Source of the DNA: a virus
Length of the DNA stretch: 27,098 nucleotides
IMG/VR virus record: IMGVR_UViG_3300013285_000061
Location: 1 to 27,098 of that record
Strand: one strand, 5' to 3'
The position numbers were made by a program, and so were the translations under genes. Below, piece after piece: positions 16,186 through 22,879 of this stretch. How positions within the stretch are numbered: position 1 is the stretch's first letter; every line of letters begins with the position of its first letter. Under the pieces are notes generated by a model. That model saw only the letters and a program-made list of their open reading frames with translations, was not told the origin of the DNA and searched no databases.

Positions 16186-16865
16186 TGTACGATATTGTTT
16201 TTATCAGTTACAATGAGCCAGATGCAGACGAAAATTATACTGTTTTAAAACATAGATTTCCACTTGCAAAACGTGTGAATGGTGTGACGGGAATTCATCA
16301 AGCACACATAGCGGCAGCAAGAAAATCCATGACAAAAATGTTTTGGGTTGTAGATGCTGATGCAGTGATTGTTAACAATTTCAATTTTGATCATCAAGTG
16401 AGTGAATGGGACATGGACGTGGTACACGTGTGGCGCAGTTTAAATCCTGTAGTTGATTTGAGTTACGGTTATGGAGGCGTGAAATTACTGCCTAAACAAT
16501 TGGTATTGCAAATGGATACTAGTTCAATAGACATGACTATGAATATCAGCAACAAATTCAAGGCCATGGATACAGTGAGTAATATCACAGCTTTTAACAC
16601 TGATCCATTCAGCACTTGGCGCAGTGCATTTAGGGAATGTTGCAAATTAACTGCCATTAATAACGATGAATCTTTATCTAGACTGCGCACATGGTGTGAA
16701 TTAAACGACAATGCTCCGTACGGATTTTATGCTTATATGGGTGCAGTTGCTGGCCGTGCATACGGTGAAAAAAATGCCTCCGACAAGGAGGCATTGGCAA
16801 AGATAAATGATTTTACGTGGCTAGAAGATCTGTGGCTAGCGGAAAAATCTCAGATATCACCTTAG
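16185..16865 (+). CDS. DXD glycosyltransferase-like protein (pair B, copy 2), 226 aa
   Basis: This is a shorter relative of the preceding gene, with DXD at D57/D59 (VVDADAVI) and the same YGYGGVKL and WRSAFREC landmarks. The start shares one base with the previous stop (TAATG). It is the last plus-strand gene. Its last 53 bases overlap the convergent thyX gene, and its codons around residues 195-204 double as the intrinsic terminator of the opposite strand. It has no membrane segment. Function is inferred from the DXD context and the paralogue; acceptor and donor unknown. Confidence 0.72.
   Translation: MYDIVFISYNEPDADENYTVLKHRFPLAKRVNGVTGIHQAHIAAARKSMTKMFWVVDADAVIVNNFNFDHQVSEWDMDVVHVWRSLNPVVDLSYGYGGVKLLPKQLVLQMDTSSIDMTMNISNKFKAMDTVSNITAFNTDPFSTWRSAFRECCKLTAINNDESLSRLRTWCELNDNAPYGFYAYMGAVAGRAYGEKNASDKEALAKINDFTWLEDLWLAEKSQISP
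16768..16795 (-). terminator. intrinsic terminator of the minus-strand thyX unit
   Basis: Read on the minus strand, a perfect 9-bp stem (AATGCCTCC / GGAGGCATT, loop TTGTC) is followed at once by a run of seven T (complement of the A run at 16768-16774; the stem is 16773-16795, sharing its last two bases with that run). It lies 17 bases beyond the thyX stop. On the plus strand there is no T run after the stem, so it works in one direction only. It is embedded in the coding sequence of the convergent glycosyltransferase gene. Confidence 0.88.
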
Positions 16866-17481
16866 CACAAGCAACAGCAACTTCTTGGTGTTCTTTCTGC
16901 GTGCCATTTGCACTGCGCAATTCAATAAAATGAATCCAACTGCGTAGTGTACCGTTCATATACAATCTGCTTTCTATTAAACCTTCAGGCAGTACTGCAC
17001 GAGCTTGTTCTTTAGCAATACCTTTTTCAATAGCCTGCTCGTAGATTAAACGACTATGTTCAACGATGAATTTTTGTTTGGCATCCCACCATGCTTGTAA
17101 CTCTGCATCGCTCGTAGAGATACTGTTTTGTCTGTTTTGATTATCTTGGAGTCGTGCTTCTCGCAATACAAACGACAGATCTCTAGTAGGGTCAGCATAT
17201 CGCTGACTGAATTCTTGAAAGCTGAAGCTACGATGTCTAAGGATCTGTCGTGCAATATCTCGTGTGGTGGTAATTTCAATGCAGGCTGACACCATTTCAA
17301 GTGGGCTCCAGTGTTGGTGTCGTATGAGGTATTGTATGAGTTTTTTGGATGTATCTGTGTTGAGTTGATTGGAGGGATTGCTGACACGGGCGCAATACGC
17401 AATGAGTTCCTGTGCATCTTGGATGCCAAGATCTGCAAATTCCTGTGTGGGTTTGGAATAACTGAGTAATCGAACATGCAT
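16813..17481 (-). CDS. thyX: flavin-dependent thymidylate synthase ThyX, 222 aa
   Basis: ThyX methylates dUMP to dTMP using methylene-tetrahydrofolate, FAD and NADPH. The signature RHRxxSxxExSxR is complete at residues 82-94 (RHRSFSFQEFSQR), with Q at the position often held by N. The C-terminal region (SRLYMNGTLRSWIHFIELR, then KEHQEVA) matches the nucleotide and flavin-binding end of the family. Length is normal for ThyX. It is the last gene of its minus-strand unit, with a terminator 17 bases beyond its stop, and it converges with the glycosyltransferase operon with a 53-base overlap. It begins 3 bases after the previous stop, without a clear Shine-Dalgarno, so coupling is likely. A phage ThyX supplies dTMP for replication and can replace a host ThyA. 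Confidence 0.97.
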   Translation of the reverse strand: MHVRLLSYSKPTQEFADLGIQDAQELIAYCARVSNPSNQLNTDTSKKLIQYLIRHQHWSPLEMVSACIEITTTRDIARQILRHRSFSFQEFSQRYADPTRDLSFVLREARLQDNQNRQNSISTSDAELQAWWDAKQKFIVEHSRLIYEQAIEKGIAKEQARAVLPEGLIESRLYMNGTLRSWIHFIELRSANGTQKEHQEVAVACAKVISEIFPLATDLLAT

Positions 17482-17484
17482 TAT

Positions 17485-17805
17485 TTATAGTTTCTTTTTC
17501 TTTAGAAATTTTTGCGTGGATTTTTCAATATCTTTTTTAACACGCTCTGTGTCCAATTTGAAATCTACGTTGTCCACAGCATCATCATATTGGGTCACAA
17601 GCTCAGACAGATTCTTTTCAAAGGCAATCCATCCCTCTTTTCTTGTCTGAGCTGTAATTTTTATTTCCCAGGTTTTGCCGTCTTTAAAATTGACCAATAC
17701 AGAGCTGAGATACCCTAAAGGTAATACATTTAAATGTACGTCTCCGAATACTTCTGGCCAATGTTGAACTACATCCTTGGGAAGATGTCTTCCCGATTTT
17801 GTCAC
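17485..17805 (-). CDS. conserved-type phage protein of unknown function, 106 aa
   Basis: Function not recognised. The N-terminus RHLPKDVVQHWPEVFGDV, with LNVLPLGYLSSVLVNF and DGKTWEIKI following, resembles a short protein I associate with T4-like cyanophages and related phages. The C-terminus is helical and strongly basic (five Lys in the last six residues), which could suit nucleic-acid contact, though this is inference. The start overlaps the previous stop as ATGA. It lies between a 215-aa unknown and thyX in the unit that begins with the VWA gene. Confidence 0.65.
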   Translation of the reverse strand: MTKSGRHLPKDVVQHWPEVFGDVHLNVLPLGYLSSVLVNFKDGKTWEIKITAQTRKEGWIAFEKNLSELVTQYDDAVDNVDFKLDTERVKKDIEKSTQKFLKKKKL

Positions 17806-18449
17806 TTGGTTTTTTTGGTCGGAACCAACTCCTCAGCTTTGCGACGCATTGCAGCCGCATCTTTAGCCAACTTGTCTGCTTGACTACGATAGAACTTGGC
17901 TTCAGCTTCAGGACTGTCAAAACTTGTGGGTTGAACAGCTTCAACACTAGCACTAGTTGTTTTGCCTGCATCCGGCGCGGCTTTGCTTGTGTCTGGAGAT
18001 TTGGCTTCATTCACCATTTTCTCTTTAGCTACATTGGCTGTGGTTGGGTCAATGGTTTTGCCATCACTAATCGCTAAGTCGTCAACTGCTACACCACGTT
18101 GTTCGGCAATGATCTGATTGAGTTCTGACAACAAAATGCTGTAGCCAGGAGTAGGAGTCATTTCAACTGAAGCTGTAGGAGCTTTAATCAAACGACCACT
18201 CGCATGCAAAGAAGGAAGCATTCTTGCGCCGTCTGGGAATTGTGTACGATCTAACACTTCGGCAAATTCATAAGCATCTTGGCCGGAACTACTTTCTACC
18301 AAATTGATTATGGCATCATGATAGATGTCTGGTAGATTTTCTGTAGGGATGATCAAACAGTTGTGAGCATCTCCAGGTATAGTACGATAGGCCACAAGGA
18401 CCTTTTTATTGGTGGATTTTACCCGACCAATATGCTTTAATTCGGCCAT
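17802..18449 (-). CDS. conserved-type phage protein with Ala/Lys-rich coiled-coil tail, 215 aa
   Basis: Not assigned a function. Residues 1-130 are globular (RVKSTNKKVLVAYRTIPGD, ENLPDIYHDAIINLVES, LDRTQFPDGARMLPSLHASG), resembling a protein I associate with T4-like aquatic phages. A low-complexity linker rich in Ala, Thr, Ser and Pro (about 140-175) connects to a charged C-terminal helix (about 180-215) likely to form a coiled coil. AGGAGT stands 6 nt before ATG 18449. It overlaps the next gene as ATGA. A structural or scaffolding role would fit the coiled coil, but its early-strand location argues for an intracellular role. Confidence 0.68.
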   Translation of the reverse strand: MAELKHIGRVKSTNKKVLVAYRTIPGDAHNCLIIPTENLPDIYHDAIINLVESSSGQDAYEFAEVLDRTQFPDGARMLPSLHASGRLIKAPTASVEMTPTPGYSILLSELNQIIAEQRGVAVDDLAISDGKTIDPTTANVAKEKMVNEAKSPDTSKAAPDAGKTTSASVEAVQPTSFDSPEAEAKFYRSQADKLAKDAAAMRRKAEELVPTKKTK

Positions 18450-18450
18450 A

Positions 18451-18705
18451 TTAGACTCCTGCTACAGTATTAGCAACTGCTTCGTCAGCGGCTGTTTGCT
18501 GTGGTTGTTGTGCTGATTGTTGTTTTGACACATAAGTCAAGAAAGCGTCTAGCTTGCTGTATGTTGTGCCGACCGCAACCATTTCGTTTGGTTTAAATGC
18601 ACCACGTGAACTGGCAATATCGATAATCACTTTTAGTGAGTTCAAATCGTTAATCGTAAGATCTGTGCTTTCTGCACCTTGTGGTTGTTGTGTTGCTTCT
18701 GTCAT
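18451..18705 (-). CDS. small conserved-type phage protein, 84 aa
   Basis: Function unknown. The central core (LTINDLNSLKVIIDIASSRGAF, with KPNEMVAVGTTYSKLDAFL after it) matches the pattern of a small helical protein I recall from T4-like cyanophage and pelagiphage genomes. N- and C-terminal tails are Gln- and Ala-rich and probably disordered. AAAGGAG lies 7 nt upstream of the ATG, the strongest Shine-Dalgarno of this unit, so it may be abundantly made. The next gene starts immediately after (1-base gap). Confidence 0.65.
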   Translation of the reverse strand: MTEATQQPQGAESTDLTINDLNSLKVIIDIASSRGAFKPNEMVAVGTTYSKLDAFLTYVSKQQSAQQPQQTAADEAVANTVAGV

Positions 18706-18732
18706 GGTATCTCCTTTGAAGTACGTATATAA

Positions 18733-19020
18733 TTATCTCGAATCTAAATGCGGACAGGCAATTGTGAAAAAACTAAGTTCTTTTTCGTTCTCAAATCCAA
18801 TGGTTGTATTGTATATTATGGTATTATTGTTGTCTAATTCTATGCCCTGTCCAATATAATACCTATGATTCAAATTTTGCTTGATCCATAAATTGAGCTG
18901 TCTTATCAGATTGGGATTGTATTTGTCTATGGTTGTGTATTTGAAATGTGGGCAAGCAAAATCCACTTTGCGTAAATCAAAATAATTGAGTTGATTGGGC
19001 TTGCCCGTTTTCAATGCCAT
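18733..19020 (-). CDS. small protein of unknown function with two ACPH motifs, 95 aa
   Basis: Not recognised. It contains ACPHF near residue 25 and ACPHL near residue 90, a repeated Cys-Pro-His motif that could bind metal. Between them lie a helix (LIRQLNLWIKQNLNHRYYIG) and a beta segment (IIYNTTIGFENEKELSFF). The start shares one base with the stop of the VWA gene (TAATG), so it is translated by coupling. A 27-base gap with a good Shine-Dalgarno separates it from the next gene. Confidence 0.62.
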   Translation of the reverse strand: MALKTGKPNQLNYFDLRKVDFACPHFKYTTIDKYNPNLIRQLNLWIKQNLNHRYYIGQGIELDNNNTIIYNTTIGFENEKELSFFTIACPHLDSR

Positions 19021-20207
19021 TAAGCAGGCACCTTGGCTTGATCGTAATATGCAAATTCGCCAAATGGTGGAACAATTTTGTCGTTGCCATGAATAATAAA
19101 CACGGTATCACAGTAGTCCTCGTCGCCCCAACTGCCCCAAGGATAACCGTCAGTGAACATGATAAATTTCTTGGGTTGTATATCATGTTCTTTCATGTAG
19201 TTCCAGTTGGCATCAAACTCGGTGCCGCCGCCACCGATTGGCTCGTAGTTATCAAACTCGTCAATTGAGTAGCCATCGAATTCTGCTTCGTTGTAAACTC
19301 GAGTATCAAAGCACCATACTTTAATTTTAAAGTCAACATACTCTTGCATAATACCTTTAATTTCACTCAAAAAGTCTTTTGCTTGTTCATCACCGATTGA
19401 ACCAGACATATCAATACCAATACAAATATCGATAGTTTCTTGGAATTGTGTTCCTGGCAAGATTGCATTTATGTGCCAACCTTTACGGTTAGGACGCATG
19501 AACGAATAATCGTTTCGAATTGTACTTTGAATTTGTTGGCGCAAAATTTCACGCCAATTCATTTTCGGTTCTGTTAAGTCTTTAATCATACGTGCCACAT
19601 TTGCAGGAACATTGCCTGCGCCTGCGGCTTGAGCGGCCGCAATAGTAGCTTCACGCATTTCGTCACGAATCTGTTTTAGTTCGTCTTTGGTGTAGCTGGG
19701 ACGGTTGCCATTGGCATCACCTTCTCCCCAATCAATATGCTCATCCAACAATTGACCAAGGGCATTTAATTCTTCTTCGTCCATTTCGTCAAAAATCCTG
19801 TCATAGACTTCTTCTGCGCCCATGCCATAATATTTGCTGTCATGAAAGATTTTGATATCGGGAATGTTGTGATCGCCAATTCTATCACGTACCAATTGTC
19901 CGTTCACACAATAGTCAGCGGCAATATTGAAAATCTTTGCATCCCGGCCTTCTTTACGGCTCATGTGATCAAACACGTTGTGTAAAATTTCATGCGCAAT
20001 AACAAATTCAACTTGTTTGTTTGTGAGTTTTTCAAAGAATTCACGATTGAAATAAATGTGGCGTCCGTCAGTTGCGGCAGTAGGCAACCAATCTGTACCC
20101 TCTTTGATTTGCAAGCGAGTTGCCAAATTGCCAAAGAACGGATGTCGTAACAGTAGGCCCACACGGGCTACAATAATTTTGTCAATAATCGGATCTAAAT
20201 GTGCCAT
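19020..20207 (-). CDS. VWA-domain protein with HExxH metallopeptidase-like N-terminus (DUF2201-type), 395 aa
   Basis: The N-terminal half has HEILH (H72, E73, H76) in VEFVIAHEILHNVFDHMSR, typical of the putative zinc metallopeptidase half of VWA-like proteins. The C-terminal half is a von Willebrand A-like domain with the MIDAS motif DMSGS (D266, S268, S270), GGGGTE (T329) and FTDG (D353). The acidic middle (EMDEEELNA) fits this family. The start is ATG 20207, with AGGAG 5 nt upstream; a longer in-frame start at 20267 would lie inside the promoter and is rejected. It follows the MoxR gene, its usual partner. MoxR-VWA pairs act as chaperone-like remodelling systems; whether the peptidase site is active is unknown. 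Confidence 0.88.
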   Translation of the reverse strand: MAHLDPIIDKIIVARVGLLLRHPFFGNLATRLQIKEGTDWLPTAATDGRHIYFNREFFEKLTNKQVEFVIAHEILHNVFDHMSRKEGRDAKIFNIAADYCVNGQLVRDRIGDHNIPDIKIFHDSKYYGMGAEEVYDRIFDEMDEEELNALGQLLDEHIDWGEGDANGNRPSYTKDELKQIRDEMREATIAAAQAAGAGNVPANVARMIKDLTEPKMNWREILRQQIQSTIRNDYSFMRPNRKGWHINAILPGTQFQETIDICIGIDMSGSIGDEQAKDFLSEIKGIMQEYVDFKIKVWCFDTRVYNEAEFDGYSIDEFDNYEPIGGGGTEFDANWNYMKEHDIQPKKFIMFTDGYPWGSWGDEDYCDTVFIIHGNDKIVPPFGEFAYYDQAKVPA

Positions 20208-20238
20208 CTCTGCTCCTAAATGTTTACTGTATGTATAT

Positions 20239-20267
20239 ATTATAACACCTCCCAAAGGAGGTGTCAA
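20239..20267 (-). promoter_or_regulatory. perfect-consensus sigma70 promoter of the VWA unit
   Basis: On the minus strand TTGACA (20267-20262) and TATAAT (20244-20239) are separated by exactly 17 bases, the ideal sigma70 arrangement. The VWA ATG lies about 32 bases past the -10, with TTTAGGAGCA as leader Shine-Dalgarno. It sits in the 76-base gap after the moxR stop. The spacer is an inverted repeat (separate entry). Confidence 0.9.
20245..20264. repeat. 8-bp inverted repeat inside the promoter spacer
   Basis: ACACCTCC and GGAGGTGT flank a four-base loop (CAAA), a perfect palindrome-like stem. It spans nearly the whole spacer and the last three bases of the -35. Neither side carries a T run, so it is a poor intrinsic terminator. 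It could be a repressor or activator operator, or a hairpin that trims read-through RNA from the MoxR gene, whose stop is 19 bases away. Confidence 0.8.
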
Positions 20268-20283
20268 ATGGTATCAAACTGTA

Positions 20284-21387
20284 TTATTTACGTTTGTCGT
20301 CTTTGTCAGTGGCGGCACTGATGTACTTGCCATACTTGGCATGGAACTCATCAAAACACTTGATTTCGTCTGGATCCAGTGGTAATTTGTAAGTGCTCAA
20401 TGCCAACTTGGTGCCCATGATAACCAATTCGGTTTCAAAATTGTCCATGATAAATTGGAAGAAGTTGTTGACCTGTGTGTCCCAGTTTTTGGCTTTCTTT
20501 TCACAGGCGTCTTTCAGTTCATAGCACAAGCTCACAGTCAAAGAGTACATGGCGGAAATTTCTTTGGAATCCATCTTTTTGACCTTGCCGCTCAAAATGT
20601 CAGTAGGATTAGGCATTTTGCTGGCATGTTTACGATGTGCCATAAATTTAACTGCCAAGCCTTCGCCAATTGAACCTGACACCAAATCAGTCAATGTGTC
20701 GTGGTCAGTGTCGTCATCTGTAAGCAGTTCGCTTACAAAACTCCAGGAGCGTGGAGTGGCAAATGCACGGCTTGAACTTTTTGGATCAAAATCGTACAAG
20801 TCTTTTTTGGCAAAGGTCAGATAACCAACTACATCTTGGTGAATCTTGTTTTCAACCGCCCACTCAAAGTAGTCATCCCAATCCACTGTCATTTCCAGGT
20901 GAACAAAACGATTTGCCAAAGGAGCTGGCATACGGAACGTAACACCCTTGTCAGTTTCACGATTGCCTGCGGCAACCATTACCACGTTGTCTGGCAACGT
21001 GTATGTACCGACCTTACGATTCAAAATCAATTGATACGCCGCGGCTTGTACGCTAGGTGCGGCACTATTCAATTCGTCCATGAACAAAATGATAGTTTTG
21101 TGTTTTTTGGCTAGCTCTGCATCTGGCAGTTCGCTAGGAGGAGCCCAAACCATTTTACTTGTGTTTGAGTCAAAATATGGAATACCTTTGATATCAGTGG
21201 GTTCCCACAAACTCAAACGCACATCAATAACATGTGCATCCAACTCGGAGCCAAGTTGTTTAATGATATCTGATTTGCCAATTCCTGGAGGACCCCATAT
21301 AAAGATTGGACGCTGATTTTTAAATGCTTTACGCAAGGATTTTTTAGCACCTTGGGGGCCTACTGTACGACTTACTAACTCTGCCAT
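20284..21387 (-). CDS. MoxR-family AAA+ ATPase, 367 aa
   Basis: AAA+ motifs are clear: Walker A GPPGIGKS (residues 32-39), Walker B IILFMDELNS (D104, E105), sensor-1 Asn in AAGNR (N142) and a candidate arginine finger in LANRF (R160). The order and the MPAPLANRF segment are those of the MoxR branch. The C-terminal part is less recognisable. AGGAG lies 6 nt before ATG 21387, and a near-perfect promoter lies upstream. The next gene encodes the VWA partner but has its own promoter, so the pair can be made in different amounts. Likely role: ATP-driven remodelling or metal insertion into a protein complex, recruited by the VWA protein. Confidence 0.92.
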   Translation of the reverse strand: MAELVSRTVGPQGAKKSLRKAFKNQRPIFIWGPPGIGKSDIIKQLGSELDAHVIDVRLSLWEPTDIKGIPYFDSNTSKMVWAPPSELPDAELAKKHKTIILFMDELNSAAPSVQAAAYQLILNRKVGTYTLPDNVVMVAAGNRETDKGVTFRMPAPLANRFVHLEMTVDWDDYFEWAVENKIHQDVVGYLTFAKKDLYDFDPKSSSRAFATPRSWSFVSELLTDDDTDHDTLTDLVSGSIGEGLAVKFMAHRKHASKMPNPTDILSGKVKKMDSKEISAMYSLTVSLCYELKDACEKKAKNWDTQVNNFFQFIMDNFETELVIMGTKLALSTYKLPLDPDEIKCFDEFHAKYGKYISAATDKDDKRK

Positions 21388-21432
21388 TTTTTGCTCCTAA
21401 AAAGTTAATGGAATTTTGCAGTTCATGCTAGT

Positions 21433-21461
21433 ATTATAGCGCAATTACAAAAAGACGTCAA
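21433..21461 (-). promoter_or_regulatory. sigma70-like promoter of moxR
   Basis: On the minus strand TTGACG (21461-21456) and TATAAT (21438-21433) are separated by 17 bases. The -35 contains the TGA stop codon of the upstream 132-aa gene. The MoxR ATG is about 46 bases past the -10. The leader ends in TTTAGGAGCA, the same as at the VWA gene. Confidence 0.87.
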
Positions 21462-21856
21462 TGGTGTTTTAGATCTTTTTCACGTTCAGTCATGGCTTTT
21501 ATTAGCCCAAATTTTCTTATGTCGTCTGAAAACAACATGAGCTCAAAACTCTTACGTTCTGAAAATACTGTGATTGACATATTGGTAAGATGATAAGGGC
21601 AGTCTATGTAGCGTTCCAAAAAAATAATTGTTTGGGGACTAAGTTCAATAGGTTCAGTAAATGGAATTTCGTAACATCTCAAATCCAATTCGTTTGTCAA
21701 AAATTCATAACCTTCGTCGCTTAACCGAAAGGCGTTCTTTTTGTTCACTCGATTTGATTGCCACCATTTACGTGAGAAAAGTTGCAGGTTAGCACTGTCT
21801 GTGCTTTTGCCCCATTCACGTAAAAATATTTTGGTTAGTGTGTCACGATCAGTCAT
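21458..21856 (-). CDS. protein of unknown function, 132 aa
   Basis: Not recognised. The N-terminus is helical ([13 protein letters not shown]), followed by [20 protein letters not shown] and a segment [20 protein letters not shown]; the end is highly charged with HH. The middle ([19 protein letters not shown]) has a winged-helix-like look, so DNA or RNA binding is possible, but this is weak. The start overlaps the preceding stop as ATGA and the stop codon lies in the -35 box of the moxR promoter. Confidence 0.62.
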   Translation of the reverse strand: MTDRDTLTKIFLREWGKSTDSANLQLFSRKWWQSNRVNKKNAFRLSDEGYEFLTNELDLRCYEIPFTEPIELSPQTIIFLERYIDCPYHLTNMSITVFSERKSFELMLFSDDIRKFGLIKAMTEREKDLKHH

Positions 21857-22137
21857 TTTACCAGAGTGCCAGTAGTCAATTTGACCACTTGGAAATCGTT
21901 ACAACCAAATGTGAGATTCAACTTTTTTGCCAGATTGTGTGCATGTCCAGGATTTGAAAAACTGACTTTTTTGTATTTGGGGCCAGGATAGCTGGTAAGA
22001 CTGTTGAACGATTTGAGATTGAATGGCTCGTTCTTGTAGAACACAGCCCAAATTGCTTCGGCTTCTAGTATCTGTTCAGCTTTATAAGTTTTCTTGTTTA
22101 TATTTTCAAGAAGAACTTGTGGTTTAGGTCTAGACAT
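21853..22137 (-). CDS. small conserved-type phage protein, 94 aa
   Basis: Function unknown. The pattern [21 protein letters not shown] in the middle resembles a short protein I associate with T4-like aquatic phages. A GTG at 22158 would extend it by seven residues, but ATG 22137 is preferred: it has TTGGAT upstream. It is coupled with the next gene by ATGA. It has basic character and no membrane segment. Confidence 0.6.
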   Translation of the reverse strand: MSRPKPQVLLENINKKTYKAEQILEAEAIWAVFYKNEPFNLKSFNSLTSYPGPKYKKVSFSNPGHAHNLAKKLNLTFGCNDFQVVKLTTGTLVK

Positions 22138-22161
22138 AGCGTATCCAAATATATACACATA

Positions 22162-22169
22162 TATTTATC
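22162..22169 (-). promoter_or_regulatory. possible late-promoter-like octamer GATAAATA
   Basis: The same octamer as at 5412 and 9646 occurs on the minus strand in the gap between the 80-aa and 94-aa genes, 24 bases before ATG 22137. It could start a short transcript for the two small genes, but the region is AT-rich and chance is not excluded. Confidence 0.35.
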
Positions 22170-22173
22170 CTAA

Positions 22174-22416
22174 TTATTCCTTGAAACTGCCACCATCTAT
22201 TTCAATGCTAACTGCACTGTTATCAGCAGTTTTTCTCAGTTGATTGAACATTGTTTCGTAGTCTTGTAGTAACTTATCTTGAATTTCGTTAAGTGCAAGA
22301 CTCAACATCCTGGCCTGTTGAATGGGTATCTTAATTTCTTTATTTTGTACTAGTTCGGCAGATCTCAGCAGTTGAGCAAACTGTGATATTGGCCCTAAAT
22401 TAATCTGATTTTGCAT
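22174..22416 (-). CDS. small helical protein of unknown function, 80 aa
   Basis: Not recognised. It is almost entirely helical with heptad-like spacing of Leu and Ile (ISQFAQLLRSAELVQ, QQARMLSLALNEIQDKLL), so it may dimerise or bind a partner. Start ATG 22416 has CAGG 8-9 nt upstream and overlaps the previous gene by 17 bases. It has no membrane segment. Confidence 0.6.
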   Translation of the reverse strand: MQNQINLGPISQFAQLLRSAELVQNKEIKIPIQQARMLSLALNEIQDKLLQDYETMFNQLRKTADNSAVSIEIDGGSFKE

Positions 22417-22879
22417 TTGACAATACCTGTTTCATTTCAAACTCTGTTTTGAACGGACCTTTAAATTCGTTGCGTTCTAGTGTTATCAACTTGGGACAAA
22501 AACTGCGTACCCAACCTTTATTGAATTTGATTGTGTAATAGCCTGCGCAATACAAACTCTTGCTTGCACTGCTCTTGGTAAACAATGGCAGTTTGTGTCT
22601 CACATCATACATGTTGTTGTAAGGTTCTACGCTGGTTGGAAATCCATGACATTCATGAACGTCTGGTTTGGTAACCTTTACCTTGGTGCTGGTCAAAAAG
22701 AAACCTTCACCGAACTGTTTCGTTAAGTCTTGTTTCCTATTGAACATGACTTCACCATTGGTGCTACTAAGCACAAATTTGTTGTTGTCTTTTTTGTGAA
22801 GCGTGGCAATTTTATTACCACCTTCTTCTACTATCCAAAATTTACCATCTACGATTGGCTTTGCGTGTATGTCTGTCAT
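22400..22879 (-). CDS. protein of unknown function next to the exonuclease gene, 159 aa
   Basis: The chosen start is ATG 22879: AAAGGAAA lies 4 nt upstream and it overlaps the exonuclease stop as ATGA. A longer frame to 22960 lacks such a signal and overlaps more of the exonuclease. The N-terminus (KPIVDGKFWIVEEGGNKIATL) is a small beta module resembling short proteins I recall from T4-like cyanophages. The C-terminal half is basic with Cys residues (CAGYYTIKF, FCPKLITL). Function not known; its link to the FEN nuclease suggests replication or repair, by position only. Confidence 0.65.
   Translation of the reverse strand: MTDIHAKPIVDGKFWIVEEGGNKIATLHKKDNNKFVLSSTNGEVMFNRKQDLTKQFGEGFFLTSTKVKVTKPDVHECHGFPTSVEPYNNMYDVRHKLPLFTKSSASKSLYCAGYYTIKFNKGWVRSFCPKLITLERNEFKGPFKTEFEMKQVLSNAKSD

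Noticed and set aside
17482-17489. Exact T4 late consensus TATAAATA on the minus strand next to the thyX ATG
   Set aside because: It directly abuts the start codon, so a transcript starting 5-7 bases downstream would lack the ATG and any Shine-Dalgarno. Most of it is formed by the stop codon of the 106-aa gene and the bases before ATG, so it is likely coincidence.
20245-20264. Inverted repeat as a strong intrinsic terminator for moxR
   Set aside because: There is no T run after the stem in either direction, in contrast to the clear example at 16768-16795; attenuation or operator function remains possible.
20208-20267. N-terminal extension of the VWA gene by 20 codons
   Set aside because: The extension spans the -35, spacer and -10 of the promoter and lacks a Shine-Dalgarno; ATG 20207 has AGGAG at the right distance.
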